NCBI GenBank assembly: GCA_019057775.1
Contig: JAHLWT010000253.1
Location: forward strand, 1 to 6,042
DNA from: Promethearchaeota archaeon
GTDB taxonomy: Archaea > Asgardarchaeota > Lokiarchaeia > Sigynarchaeales > SOKP01
Direction of reading: 5' to 3'
DNA length: 6,042 nt
The position numbers and the translations under genes are program-made. This document shows, piece by piece, positions 1 to 6,042 of the stretch (positions are counted from its first letter, which is position 1; each line of letters begins with the position of its first letter). Below the pieces are notes generated by a model. The model was not told the origin of the DNA. It saw nothing but the letters and a program-made list of their open reading frames with translations, and did no database searches.

Positions 1-41
1 AATCAGGGTGTCAAGACACTAGGTCAACCGACACCCTGATT
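1..41. terminator. Terminator-like hairpin, perfect 12-bp stem
   Basis: Positions 1-12 (AATCAGGGTGTC) are the exact reverse complement of 30-41, with a 17-base loop. On the plus strand the stem is followed by a T-rich run (41-53, TTTATTGTTTTTC), as in an intrinsic terminator for a gene left of the window. On the minus strand it lies immediately after a TAA at 42-44, so it could serve either direction. The stem may extend beyond the window's left edge. An internal alternative pairing (GTGT at 8-11 with ACAC at 16-19) would compete with the long stem but is short. Confidence 0.7.
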
Positions 42-134
42 TTATTGTTTTTCAGTGAGAATTTCAAGTGATTTCCACATGTATTCTTCTAATTTTACAA
101 AATACTTTTTTGTTGTCTCAGATAACAATCCAAG
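42..134 (-). pseudogene. Possible 3' remnant of a minus-strand gene
   Basis: On the minus strand, 30 codons are open between a TAG at 135-137 and a TAA at 42-44, and the terminator-like hairpin begins at the next base. The peptide is lysine/glutamate-rich and protein-like (it includes KKYFVKLEEYMWKSLEILTE). It has no good start: the only in-frame ATG (minus strand, 78-80) would leave 12 residues. Because the stop abuts the hairpin, I read it as the intact tail of a gene whose 5' part has been lost. A chance open stretch of this length is quite possible, and the family is not recognised. Confidence 0.22.
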
Positions 135-258
135 CTATCGTTACCTAAAGTGCATAGTACCATTGATAGCCGACGTACAGACACGGGTTATTCCTGAATA
201 AAACATATGAAATTGTACGTGTATGTCCCTTTTATCGAATCCACCAACTGGCACTATT

Positions 259-289
259 ACTGGTTGCCTCAGTTTATAAACCAACCAGT
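259..289. repeat. 8-bp stem with a palindrome in its loop
   Basis: ACTGGTTG (259-266) is the exact reverse complement of CAACCAGT (282-289). The 15-base loop contains the perfect 10-base palindrome GTTTATAAAC except that it uses the loop's last bases (272-281). No T-run follows, so it is not a standard terminator. It could be a protein-binding site or a fold in the 5' leader of the downstream gene, or simply chance. Confidence 0.35.
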
Positions 290-337
290 TAGCCTCAAGT
301 GGGCAACTAATGCTAATCCAATCTAGGCGTGATGGTT

Positions 338-350
338 TGACCAGTGGTCA
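338..350. promoter_or_regulatory. Candidate operator, TGACCA-G-TGGTCA dyad
   Basis: This is a perfect 6-bp dyad around a central G, about 100 bases before the first gene's start codon. Short dyads of this kind are typical dimeric repressor or activator sites. No regulator gene lies in the window and no matching second copy was seen, so the role is an inference. Confidence 0.25.
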
Positions 351-439
351 GCCAATTTAGTCCTAATGGTTGTAAAATGGGCGAGTGGTTGCAGAGTGTG
401 CCTAACTGGAATATACTTCATTCACCTGAGTTATTAGTC

Positions 440-444
440 AGGAG
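440..444 (+). promoter_or_regulatory. Shine-Dalgarno sequence AGGAG
   Basis: AGGAG lies six bases before the ATG at 451, an optimal spacing. An in-frame TGA at 445-447 sits between this site and the ATG, so no earlier start in that frame is possible. Together these fix the start of the membrane-protein gene. Confidence 0.85.
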
Positions 445-450
445 TGAACT

Positions 451-2085
451 ATGCCTCGGAGAAGTAAAGGCAAGCATAAGGGAAGATTTAAGCTTCCGAA
501 ATATAGCACGCCAACTCAAAGCAATAAACCATTACCACCAAATTTGGATATGGAACAATCTAATAATATTCCTAGAGCACTTCCCTATATCTGGAAAGTG
601 CTTCTTTATATTGCACTTTTCATTGCCACTACAGTCCTTGGAGAAAAGGGATTAAGCATGTTGAGTGGTATACCATCCAAGGCGGTATTTTGTTTAGTCC
701 TATTTACCTTATGCGTTTATATCGGTTTTGGTATATGGGGTTTAACAGGCTGGTTATCAAAATGGCGTATTTTCAAAACATATAAAAGAAGAATGTTGAG
801 TATCGGGCTAGTTATTATAACTCTAATAATACTTCCGCCAACCTATACTTTTATCAATTATTTTATTAAAGATTTAAGCAGTATTGAGATGGCAGAATTT
901 GGACACGACTCTACTGAAGTATTAGTTCATTACGGTGAAAAAATAAATGAATGGATGTTAATAAAAACAACAATAGGAAATTTGAAAGAACAACCCAGAG
1001 CTCCTCTAACGATCAATGGCCAAGATATTCTATATACTTACATTGAAGATAAGAAATTATACGTTGATTTGGTATTATTTGGTGGATACAGCAGTGAAGC
1101 GTTTTTTAATTTTCCGCTTGCTCGAACATCTGAATTTTCTATATCAACATCAAGTTACATCAATACTGAAGCTGGCCCAAATAAGAACATTTTTCGCGAA
1201 AGCCCCGGGGGGTTTATTGCTGATAACATAACGACCAAAGAAATAGCTGAAAGAGTATTAGCACCACCCATTGTGATAAAGACCAATTACATTGTAGGGG
1301 ACCTTCCAGATGGGTGGAAAGATTATAATACCAGCACATTACGAGAAATTCGGAATGAATATGACATTCCCGTTCTGGTGTATGAATATAGGAGTCCATA
1401 CGAAGTAACTATATCCGGAATATTTCTTACATCTTTTGGTATTGTAAAAGTAGATAACAGTGAGGATGTAGTATTCCAAGCTGGAAGTAATCTATCTGAT
1501 TTGGGCACTTATACAGTTAATAACGCATTTGTACATTCATTCATAGATCTATTTATTTCAGAAAAAAGTTACAACCTATATGAAGATTATTCAGAAAAAG
1601 GGCTATTTGACACTTTACTAAACTTTTTCAAGAAACTATTTAAGATTCCTACCCATGAAATAAAAAATCTGGTCATTAATACAACACAATTCCCTGCAAC
1701 AGATACCACACCATATGGATTGCTAATCGAATTTGGTAGAAGATGGGATGATATTGACCCAATAAGTATTTCAGTAAACGTGTCAGGAGCACGTATTGAC
1801 GGTCAATATGCATGGTGGGCAACCCCGAATCTAACGGGTTTTAATTTGGAAGAAATTATTGGCTTTAGGAAAGGTGTCGAAAAGGATGCTTTCGCTGGTA
1901 GTGCAAATATAAACCCTCCTATATTTACATATTATTCTCTCGGTAAGCCTTTAACATCTTCGAATAGCTTATATTTATGGTTTGTTAGTGATAAGCCGCT
2001 CAACGCTGAAAGTATTGTTTTTCAAGGAGCATATTTTTGTCGAGAAGAGAATGAGCTGATATTGGATTGGAGCAAAATAAAATGA
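451..2085 (+). CDS. Uncharacterised three-segment membrane protein with large C-terminal beta-rich domain
   Basis: The product has 544 residues and I do not recognise a named family. The N-terminus is strongly basic (residues 3-18 rich in Arg and Lys). Three hydrophobic segments follow at about 47-63, 77-99 and 115-137. Positive charges lie at the N-terminus and in the 104-114 loop (KWRIFKTYKRR), so by the positive-inside rule the N-terminus is cytoplasmic and residues from about 140 onward are extracytoplasmic. That part looks beta-rich. Residues 157-334 form one unit ending in a PDGWKDYNTSTLREIRNEYD segment (286-305) and a strand pair around SPYEVTISGIF (315-325); I have an impression of similar modules in other uncharacterised bacterial membrane proteins. 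Residues 405-544 form a second beta-like unit. No catalytic motif is visible. The start is secured by AGGAG at 440-444. The next gene, same strand, begins 154 bases on, so co-transcription is plausible. A functional link is inferred from position only. Confidence 0.85.
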   Translation: MPRRSKGKHKGRFKLPKYSTPTQSNKPLPPNLDMEQSNNIPRALPYIWKVLLYIALFIATTVLGEKGLSMLSGIPSKAVFCLVLFTLCVYIGFGIWGLTGWLSKWRIFKTYKRRMLSIGLVIITLIILPPTYTFINYFIKDLSSIEMAEFGHDSTEVLVHYGEKINEWMLIKTTIGNLKEQPRAPLTINGQDILYTYIEDKKLYVDLVLFGGYSSEAFFNFPLARTSEFSISTSSYINTEAGPNKNIFRESPGGFIADNITTKEIAERVLAPPIVIKTNYIVGDLPDGWKDYNTSTLREIRNEYDIPVLVYEYRSPYEVTISGIFLTSFGIVKVDNSEDVVFQAGSNLSDLGTYTVNNAFVHSFIDLFISEKSYNLYEDYSEKGLFDTLLNFFKKLFKIPTHEIKNLVINTTQFPATDTTPYGLLIEFGRRWDDIDPISISVNVSGARIDGQYAWWATPNLTGFNLEEIIGFRKGVEKDAFAGSANINPPIFTYYSLGKPLTSSNSLYLWFVSDKPLNAESIVFQGAYFCREENELILDWSKIK

Positions 2086-2208
2086 GTTTTAGGTATTAAT
2101 GACACTTATAAAAGGGGCAAGAGACTAGCACAGTCAACTCCAAGAGCCTTTAATGCCGTGAAGAGAAGAGTCCGAAAAAACATCAAACGTAGGTTTCGGA
2201 GTTTGTAA
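2086..2208 (+). other. In-frame open extension after the membrane-protein stop
   Basis: After the TGA at 2083-2085, the same frame stays open for 40 codons to a TAA at 2206-2208. The predicted peptide is extremely basic (about 14 Arg/Lys of 40, for example VKRRVRKNIKRRFRSL at its end). There is no ATG or TTG start in that frame; one internal GTG lies near 2152. It could be a former C-terminus cut off by a new stop, a readthrough tail, or chance. Two tiny ATG frames, at 2082 and 2099 (5 and 9 codons), are not credible genes. Confidence 0.25.
2171..2200. repeat. Intergenic 7-bp stem-loop
   Basis: TCCGAAA (2171-2177) pairs exactly with TTTCGGA (2194-2200) around a 16-base loop. No proper T-run follows, so termination would be weak. 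It lies between the two genes and could affect mRNA processing or lower readthrough into the second gene. Confidence 0.3.
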
Positions 2209-2215
2209 TTTCAGC

Positions 2216-2225
2216 TTTCCGGAAA
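2216..2225. promoter_or_regulatory. Palindrome TTTCCGGAAA before the large gene
   Basis: This is a perfect 10-base palindrome ending 14 bases before the ATG at 2240. It could be an operator or could mask the only purine-rich (GGAA) sequence near the start. Its length allows a chance origin. Confidence 0.22.
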
Positions 2226-2239
2226 TAACTAATTAAATT

Positions 2240-5200
2240 ATGAAAGATATAGATAAAAAATATTTATTACTTCAATTATGGGATAAGGTACATCAAAAGA
2301 GTGCGGCCGAGTTCCAAAGTTTCTTTGAAGAGATAATGCAGAAAGCTTATCCCACCTTCCAGAAAATAAGGCCCTACGGGAAGGAGGGTGATAGAGGGAA
2401 TGACGGATATCGTCCTGATAAAGGAATTTATTATCAGGTATATTCACCCAGAAATCCAAACGAAAAAGAGGCTGAAGCTGCACAAAAGTTCAAGAATGAT
2501 TTTGATAAACTGAAGGAAAACTGGGATCAAATTGCCGGAATAAAGGAAGTAAACTTCGTTTTCAATGATAAAGGTGCTGGAATATCTATTGAATTAGAAA
2601 GAGCTGCTAGTGATTTAAAAAGGGACAATAAGAATATTAATTTTAAAATATTCACCTCTCATCATTTAGAACAGATTTTCTTAAACTTAAGTAGTGATCA
2701 AATCTCATCTCTCGGATTCGATGTAGACCTTAGAAACACCCTTCGTATTGTACACGAATATATCAATAAACTTGAATTTGAACTGGACAAAGATAATATA
2801 GATTACGTTTCACAAACACTCACTAACATAAAAGATTTGATTGTTGAACAGGGTGATGAGGGTCTCACTTTAGAATATGAGCTTATGGAAGCTAGAGTGT
2901 TGCAGAAAGCTGAGAAAGTAATAGAAGCACGAGAGAAATATGAAGGAATCTTTAAAAGATATCCTAACGATCCCAGGGCTCTATTATATTTAGCTGAAAT
3001 ATGTATACATAATGAAGATTTTGAGAAAAATAAAGAACTATTGGTAAAGGCAGAAGGCATAGATCAGAACCATTGGCTATTGCATGTAGAGAAGCTTATC
3101 AGGGATATGCAATTAGGAAATGAGATTGATCCAGCTACTATTGATGAACAGACTTTTCCAGATGACCCTAGAATAAAGTCAATATATTACCGATTGTATT
3201 CTCAAGTTATTGAGAAATCAGGAGATCCTGTTAGAGCGGACAGTTTTATGGAAAGAGCGATATATTATAACCCCGACAGATTTAGTAATTATGACGTTAA
3301 ATTTTCAATATTAATAGGTCGCGTTTTCTCCCTGCTAAACGATAGGGAATCTTTTCAAGATGCTGTAAAGAACTTATTATTTGAGGTTGAAGCGCTCGAG
3401 AAGAAATTTACTGACCAAGGACATCTGGGACCACGTAATAAATCTCTTATCAATGTAAAAAAACAACAATTGCTCGTTGCTATCGAAAGCATCCCCGAAT
3501 TCGAGAAAGTTGTAAAAGACACTTTTCACTTGGCACTTGAATGCTATTTTGATACAACGATAGATAAGATTTTGGCTTATTCCATTCATTGTATCAAATT
3601 ACCTCAGCCAGATTTTCAGATTTTATTGGAATATTTACTAAACTCAGAAAAACCTGTCTCAGATATGTTAACGAGAGATGTCATACTCCAATTTATTCGT
3701 AAAAATAGCCTATTTACCGATGGTAGAGAATATTTTGAAAAGACGAACAAGCAGGATATCGTCAAGTTTATTAATGATTTTGAGACAGAGAACTATGAAG
3801 CTATCACCTTCATTAACCAAGACATACCTTTTGCACTGGGTTTAGCTCAGTCTCCTAACGTGAATCCTGAATTACGAAGGAGAATCATTGAGGAACTCCC
3901 AGATGATAAAGACATTCAAAAAGAAAAGCTTATTCTCTTATTGACTTACGATATTGGAGAAGTAGCCAGTGCATTTGAAATATTAAAGAAACTCGACCTA
4001 TCTAAGCTCAGTTACGTTGAATGTCGGTCCATTATTAAGATTGCTCAAGACAAGAAGGCTTGGGATTACATTCTCATACTGTATGAAAAATTGTTACAGT
4101 ACGAGAAAGACAAAGAAATCGTCTTACACATAAAACTACTTCAATTTGAAGCTAATCTTCAGTTGGGGAAATATCCTGACGTAATCAATATTGGCGAAGC
4201 AATATTGTCAGACAATGAGGAAATGTCACTACTACAAGACTCAGAAAAGGAAATGTTGCTTCATAATACGCTCTATGCTCTTAAAAAGAGAGGGGAGTAT
4301 CCCAAAGCATATAGCCTTTTAGAGAAGCATAATCAAATAATAAAATCATTTGATGAAAAGATCTCTATTGAGATTGAAGTATATCTTGCTAACAACGATC
4401 CTGAGAGTGCACTGAAGTCTGTAATCGATGCAATAAAAGTACTGAAGGTCCCTTCTCCTGAGCAATATGGAAGTTTGTTTTTTATTTTTATACGAATTGG
4501 GCACCTCATGGATTTCAAGCTTTCCTCTTTAAGTGCTGTTGTTCCAGATTGTTTTATGAAACTTAAAAACCAGAACAGGTGGTTTTATATTGGGGAAGGG
4601 AATGAACTCGATGCTACCAAAATAACTGAAAAGGATGAAACCTATCTAGAACTTATTGGCAAGAAGATCGGTGATAAAGTAACCTTTACGAGGAAGTACA
4701 GATCGGAAGATCTGGAGTATGAGATAGAAGAAATTCTGTCACTGGAGAAATATGTACTTTGGCAATCCAGGCACAATGCATTTGAATTATCGATAGAACA
4801 GAGATGGGACAAAATGGAAGTCATTGAGGTCCCGAAGACTGAGTTGACAATTGATACAAAATACATTGCAGCTCGATTAGAGGACGACAGAAAAAGGAGT
4901 GGGGAGTTTTTTGAACTATATTGTCAGCAAGCGATTCCTTTAGCCCTGCTAGCCACGAATGAGGGCGGATTGACAAATGCGATAGGAAGAATAGTGTCCG
5001 AGAGAAAGGGATATATAAAATCGAGTACAGGTACTCAAGTGGAATTTAATGAACAAAAAGAAGTGGCAAGAAAGATAATAAGCAATCAGGAATTCTATAT
5101 AGATGGCACATCCGCTTTTGTGCTTTCGGAAACCGGTTTGATGGAAAAATTATTCGCGCTACTAGCTCCCATGAAGGTTCCCCAATCCGTCATTAGTCTG

Positions 5201-6042
5201 TTATTTGAGTGTATAGATAAATTCAGATATATACCTGGGCAAGCTGGATATCTTGGCTATTCCCAAGGAAGGCTGACCTATACTGAGATTGATGAAACAA
5301 CCAGAGAAACCACCCGTGGTAATCTTGACAAGAGCATCAGAATCCTAGAATCAAAACCAGAAAATATAGAGGCTATTTCTCTCGCAAATAAGTCAGATCA
5401 TTTTTCAGAGCAAAAAGTTCTCCCAAGTCTTTCTGATGCATGCATATTAGCTCAATATGAGGATATTCCAATTTTAACTGAAGATTTTCTGTATCTCAAA
5501 GTAAATGAGATGGAAACCGGTAAAAAGGCCCCGAAGTATTGTTCTTCATTGGCATTGTTAAGAGTTTTATACGAGCAGAAAAAGATTAATTTTGATGATT
5601 ACCTAAGTTTTTTTCACTATCTTTCAAGTTATCGATTCAGATTCTTACCAATTTCTGTAGATGACTTAAGAATAGCGATTCTTGGTGAAAGTGCTATTAT
5701 AGTTATTCAACCTAAACAACTGAGGAAGTTCAATTTTCAGTTAACTTTAGCAGAAGAATATGGTGTATCGTTATCCAACACTTTTAAGCTATTAGGACAA
5801 TTTTTAACGATAATCATGATTGATGATTCTATTATACCGGAAGTAGCTGAAGATATATTTGCTGAAGTCCTTTCTGCTTTTTCTAGTAGAAAGAATAGAA
5901 ATCAGGTCGGAAGAGCGTTAATGGCTGCAACCGTTCAGTCAATTAATAGGAAGTTCCAAGGAATAATTCCTAGTCCAGGATTACAGAAAAGAATTGACAT
6001 TCTTTCGAATTTTGTTCAAACATGGGCAACAAGCGTTCAAGC
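2240..6042 (+). CDS. Partial: PD-(D/E)XK-like / TPR / GreAB-C-like / PIN multidomain protein, probable conflict-system effector
   Basis: The frame is open from ATG 2240 to the window end (1267 full codons; C-terminus missing). TAA at 2234-2236 excludes an earlier start, and the next in-frame ATG is codon 33. No strong Shine-Dalgarno is present; the start sits in AATTAAATTATG. Domains in order: (1) residues 8-157, PD-(D/E)XK nuclease-like, with an acidic helix (E30, E31), GDRGNDG at 50-56 (D51, D55) and YQVY at 65-68, where the usual catalytic Lys is Tyr; (2) about 160-775, helical repeats, TPR-like at 211-244, 245-278 and 310-370; (3) about 781-838, resembling the GreA/GreB C-terminal domain, with GKKIGDKVTF at 807-816; (4) about 953-1155, PIN-like, with D955, E990, D1066 and D1082 matching the usual acidic set, so RNase activity is plausible; (5) a helical tail to the edge. 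Family knowledge: this order fits predicted TPR-GreAB-C-PIN conflict proteins. A role in phage defence by RNA cleavage is inference. Confidence 0.85.
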   Translation, partial: MKDIDKKYLLLQLWDKVHQKSAAEFQSFFEEIMQKAYPTFQKIRPYGKEGDRGNDGYRPDKGIYYQVYSPRNPNEKEAEAAQKFKNDFDKLKENWDQIAGIKEVNFVFNDKGAGISIELERAASDLKRDNKNINFKIFTSHHLEQIFLNLSSDQISSLGFDVDLRNTLRIVHEYINKLEFELDKDNIDYVSQTLTNIKDLIVEQGDEGLTLEYELMEARVLQKAEKVIEAREKYEGIFKRYPNDPRALLYLAEICIHNEDFEKNKELLVKAEGIDQNHWLLHVEKLIRDMQLGNEIDPATIDEQTFPDDPRIKSIYYRLYSQVIEKSGDPVRADSFMERAIYYNPDRFSNYDVKFSILIGRVFSLLNDRESFQDAVKNLLFEVEALEKKFTDQGHLGPRNKSLINVKKQQLLVAIESIPEFEKVVKDTFHLALECYFDTTIDKILAYSIHCIKLPQPDFQILLEYLLNSEKPVSDMLTRDVILQFIRKNSLFTDGREYFEKTNKQDIVKFINDFETENYEAITFINQDIPFALGLAQSPNVNPELRRRIIEELPDDKDIQKEKLILLLTYDIGEVASAFEILKKLDLSKLSYVECRSIIKIAQDKKAWDYILILYEKLLQYEKDKEIVLHIKLLQFEANLQLGKYPDVINIGEAILSDNEEMSLLQDSEKEMLLHNTLYALKKRGEYPKAYSLLEKHNQIIKSFDEKISIEIEVYLANNDPESALKSVIDAIKVLKVPSPEQYGSLFFIFIRIGHLMDFKLSSLSAVVPDCFMKLKNQNRWFYIGEGNELDATKITEKDETYLELIGKKIGDKVTFTRKYRSEDLEYEIEEILSLEKYVLWQSRHNAFELSIEQRWDKMEVIEVPKTELTIDTKYIAARLEDDRKRSGEFFELYCQQAIPLALLATNEGGLTNAIGRIVSERKGYIKSSTGTQVEFNEQKEVARKIISNQEFYIDGTSAFVLSETGLMEKLFALLAPMKVPQSVISLLFECIDKFRYIPGQAGYLGYSQGRLTYTEIDETTRETTRGNLDKSIRILESKPENIEAISLANKSDHFSEQKVLPSLSDACILAQYEDIPILTEDFLYLKVNEMETGKKAPKYCSSLALLRVLYEQKKINFDDYLSFFHYLSSYRFRFLPISVDDLRIAILGESAIIVIQPKQLRKFNFQLTLAEEYGVSLSNTFKLLGQFLTIIMIDDSIIPEVAEDIFAEVLSAFSSRKNRNQVGRALMAATVQSINRKFQGIIPSPGLQKRIDILSNFVQTWATSVQ

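Larger units (their letters stand above)
135..450. other. Upstream region without a convincing gene; small inverted repeats
   Basis: No reading frame here is persuasive. An open frame beginning at GTG 344 overlaps the start of the membrane-protein gene in another frame and lacks a ribosome binding site. The region contains several inverted repeats: GCTATC 134-139 with GATAGC 165-170; ACGTACA 173-179 with TGTACGT 214-220; ACTGGTTG 259-266 with CAACCAGT 282-289; and TGACCAGTGGTCA 338-350. It should hold the promoter for the gene at 451, but I could not pick out a strong -35/-10 pair. The best match is weak: TTGTCT 113-118 and TATCGT 136-141, 17 bases apart. Confidence 0.6.

Noticed and set aside
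113..141. Possible sigma-70 promoter (TTGTCT, 17 bases, TATCGT)
   Set aside because: Only four of six bases match in each box and it would leave a 300-base leader. In AT-rich DNA this is expected by chance.
235..246. TCGAATCCACCA, resembling the 3' end of a tRNA as used for attachment sites
   Set aside because: The matching T-stem 5' strand and acceptor spacing are absent, and no integrase or second copy of the site is visible.
400..410. GCCTAAC, resembling an integron attC end
   Set aside because: No partner GTTRGGC or inner pair at the required spacing was found, so it is not a credible attC site.
344..655. A 103-codon frame starting at GTG 344
   Set aside because: It overlaps the well-supported gene at 451 in another frame, lacks a ribosome binding site and has no recognisable motif. 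It is most likely a shadow.
1203..1212. CCCCGGGGGG run in the membrane-protein gene as a phase-variation tract
   Set aside because: Six Gs in a row is short for slippage-based switching and the codons read naturally (Ser-Pro-Gly-Gly). It stands out only because the gene is AT-rich.
1014..1508. Short frames on both strands inside the membrane-protein gene (1016-1231 plus, 1214-1399 and 1323-1508 minus)
   Set aside because: They are overlapped by the real gene and have no supporting start signal or protein-like motif.
2238..4866. Several 60-85 codon minus-strand frames within the large gene
   Set aside because: They lie opposite a continuous 1267-codon gene with clear domains. They have no ribosome binding sites and low-complexity, Ser/Phe-rich translations typical of antisense shadows.
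1..6042. CRISPR array, tRNA, rRNA or transposable element
   Set aside because: No regularly spaced direct repeats, cloverleaf-like segments, rRNA sequence, transposase gene or paired terminal repeats were seen.

Overview
This is an AT-rich bacterial window with two protein-coding genes on the plus strand and about 450 bases of upstream non-coding DNA. There is no ribosomal RNA, tRNA, insertion sequence or CRISPR array. The organism cannot be named from the sequence. Frequent AGA and ATA codons, low GC by eye and standard-code reading frames fit many AT-rich bacterial groups. The upstream gene has a clear Shine-Dalgarno sequence. The downstream gene instead starts in a bare A/T-rich stretch, as is common in Bacteroidota but not diagnostic of them.

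Layout: positions 1-41 form a perfect 12-bp stem, a terminator-like hairpin. A short minus-strand open stretch (42-134) ends directly against it and may be the tail of a disrupted gene. Positions 135-450 hold no convincing gene but several small inverted repeats. Positions 451-2085 encode a 544-residue protein with three predicted membrane segments near the N-terminus and a large, beta-rich, probably extracytoplasmic C-terminal part, which I do not recognise. After a 154-base gap containing a small hairpin and a 10-bp palindrome, the main gene begins at 2240 and is still open at the window end (at least 1267 residues).

The large protein is the notable content. Read from its sequence, it has an N-terminal PD-(D/E)XK nuclease-like domain (residues about 8-157), a long TPR-like helical array (about 160-775), a GreA/GreB C-terminal-like domain (about 781-838), a PIN RNase-like domain with its acidic residues present (about 953-1155), and a further helical region that runs off the window. 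This order matches what I remember as 'TPR-GreAB-C-PIN' proteins, predicted from comparative genomics to act in bacterial conflict (anti-phage or related defence). The name is from memory and could not be checked here.

Working model (inference): the TPR array senses or binds a partner, the GreAB-C domain may dock on RNA polymerase or a related target, and the PIN domain cleaves RNA. The nuclease-like N-terminus either binds nucleic acid or is a second, possibly degenerate, effector. The adjacent membrane protein has the same orientation and may be a partner that links the response to the envelope, but only proximity supports this.
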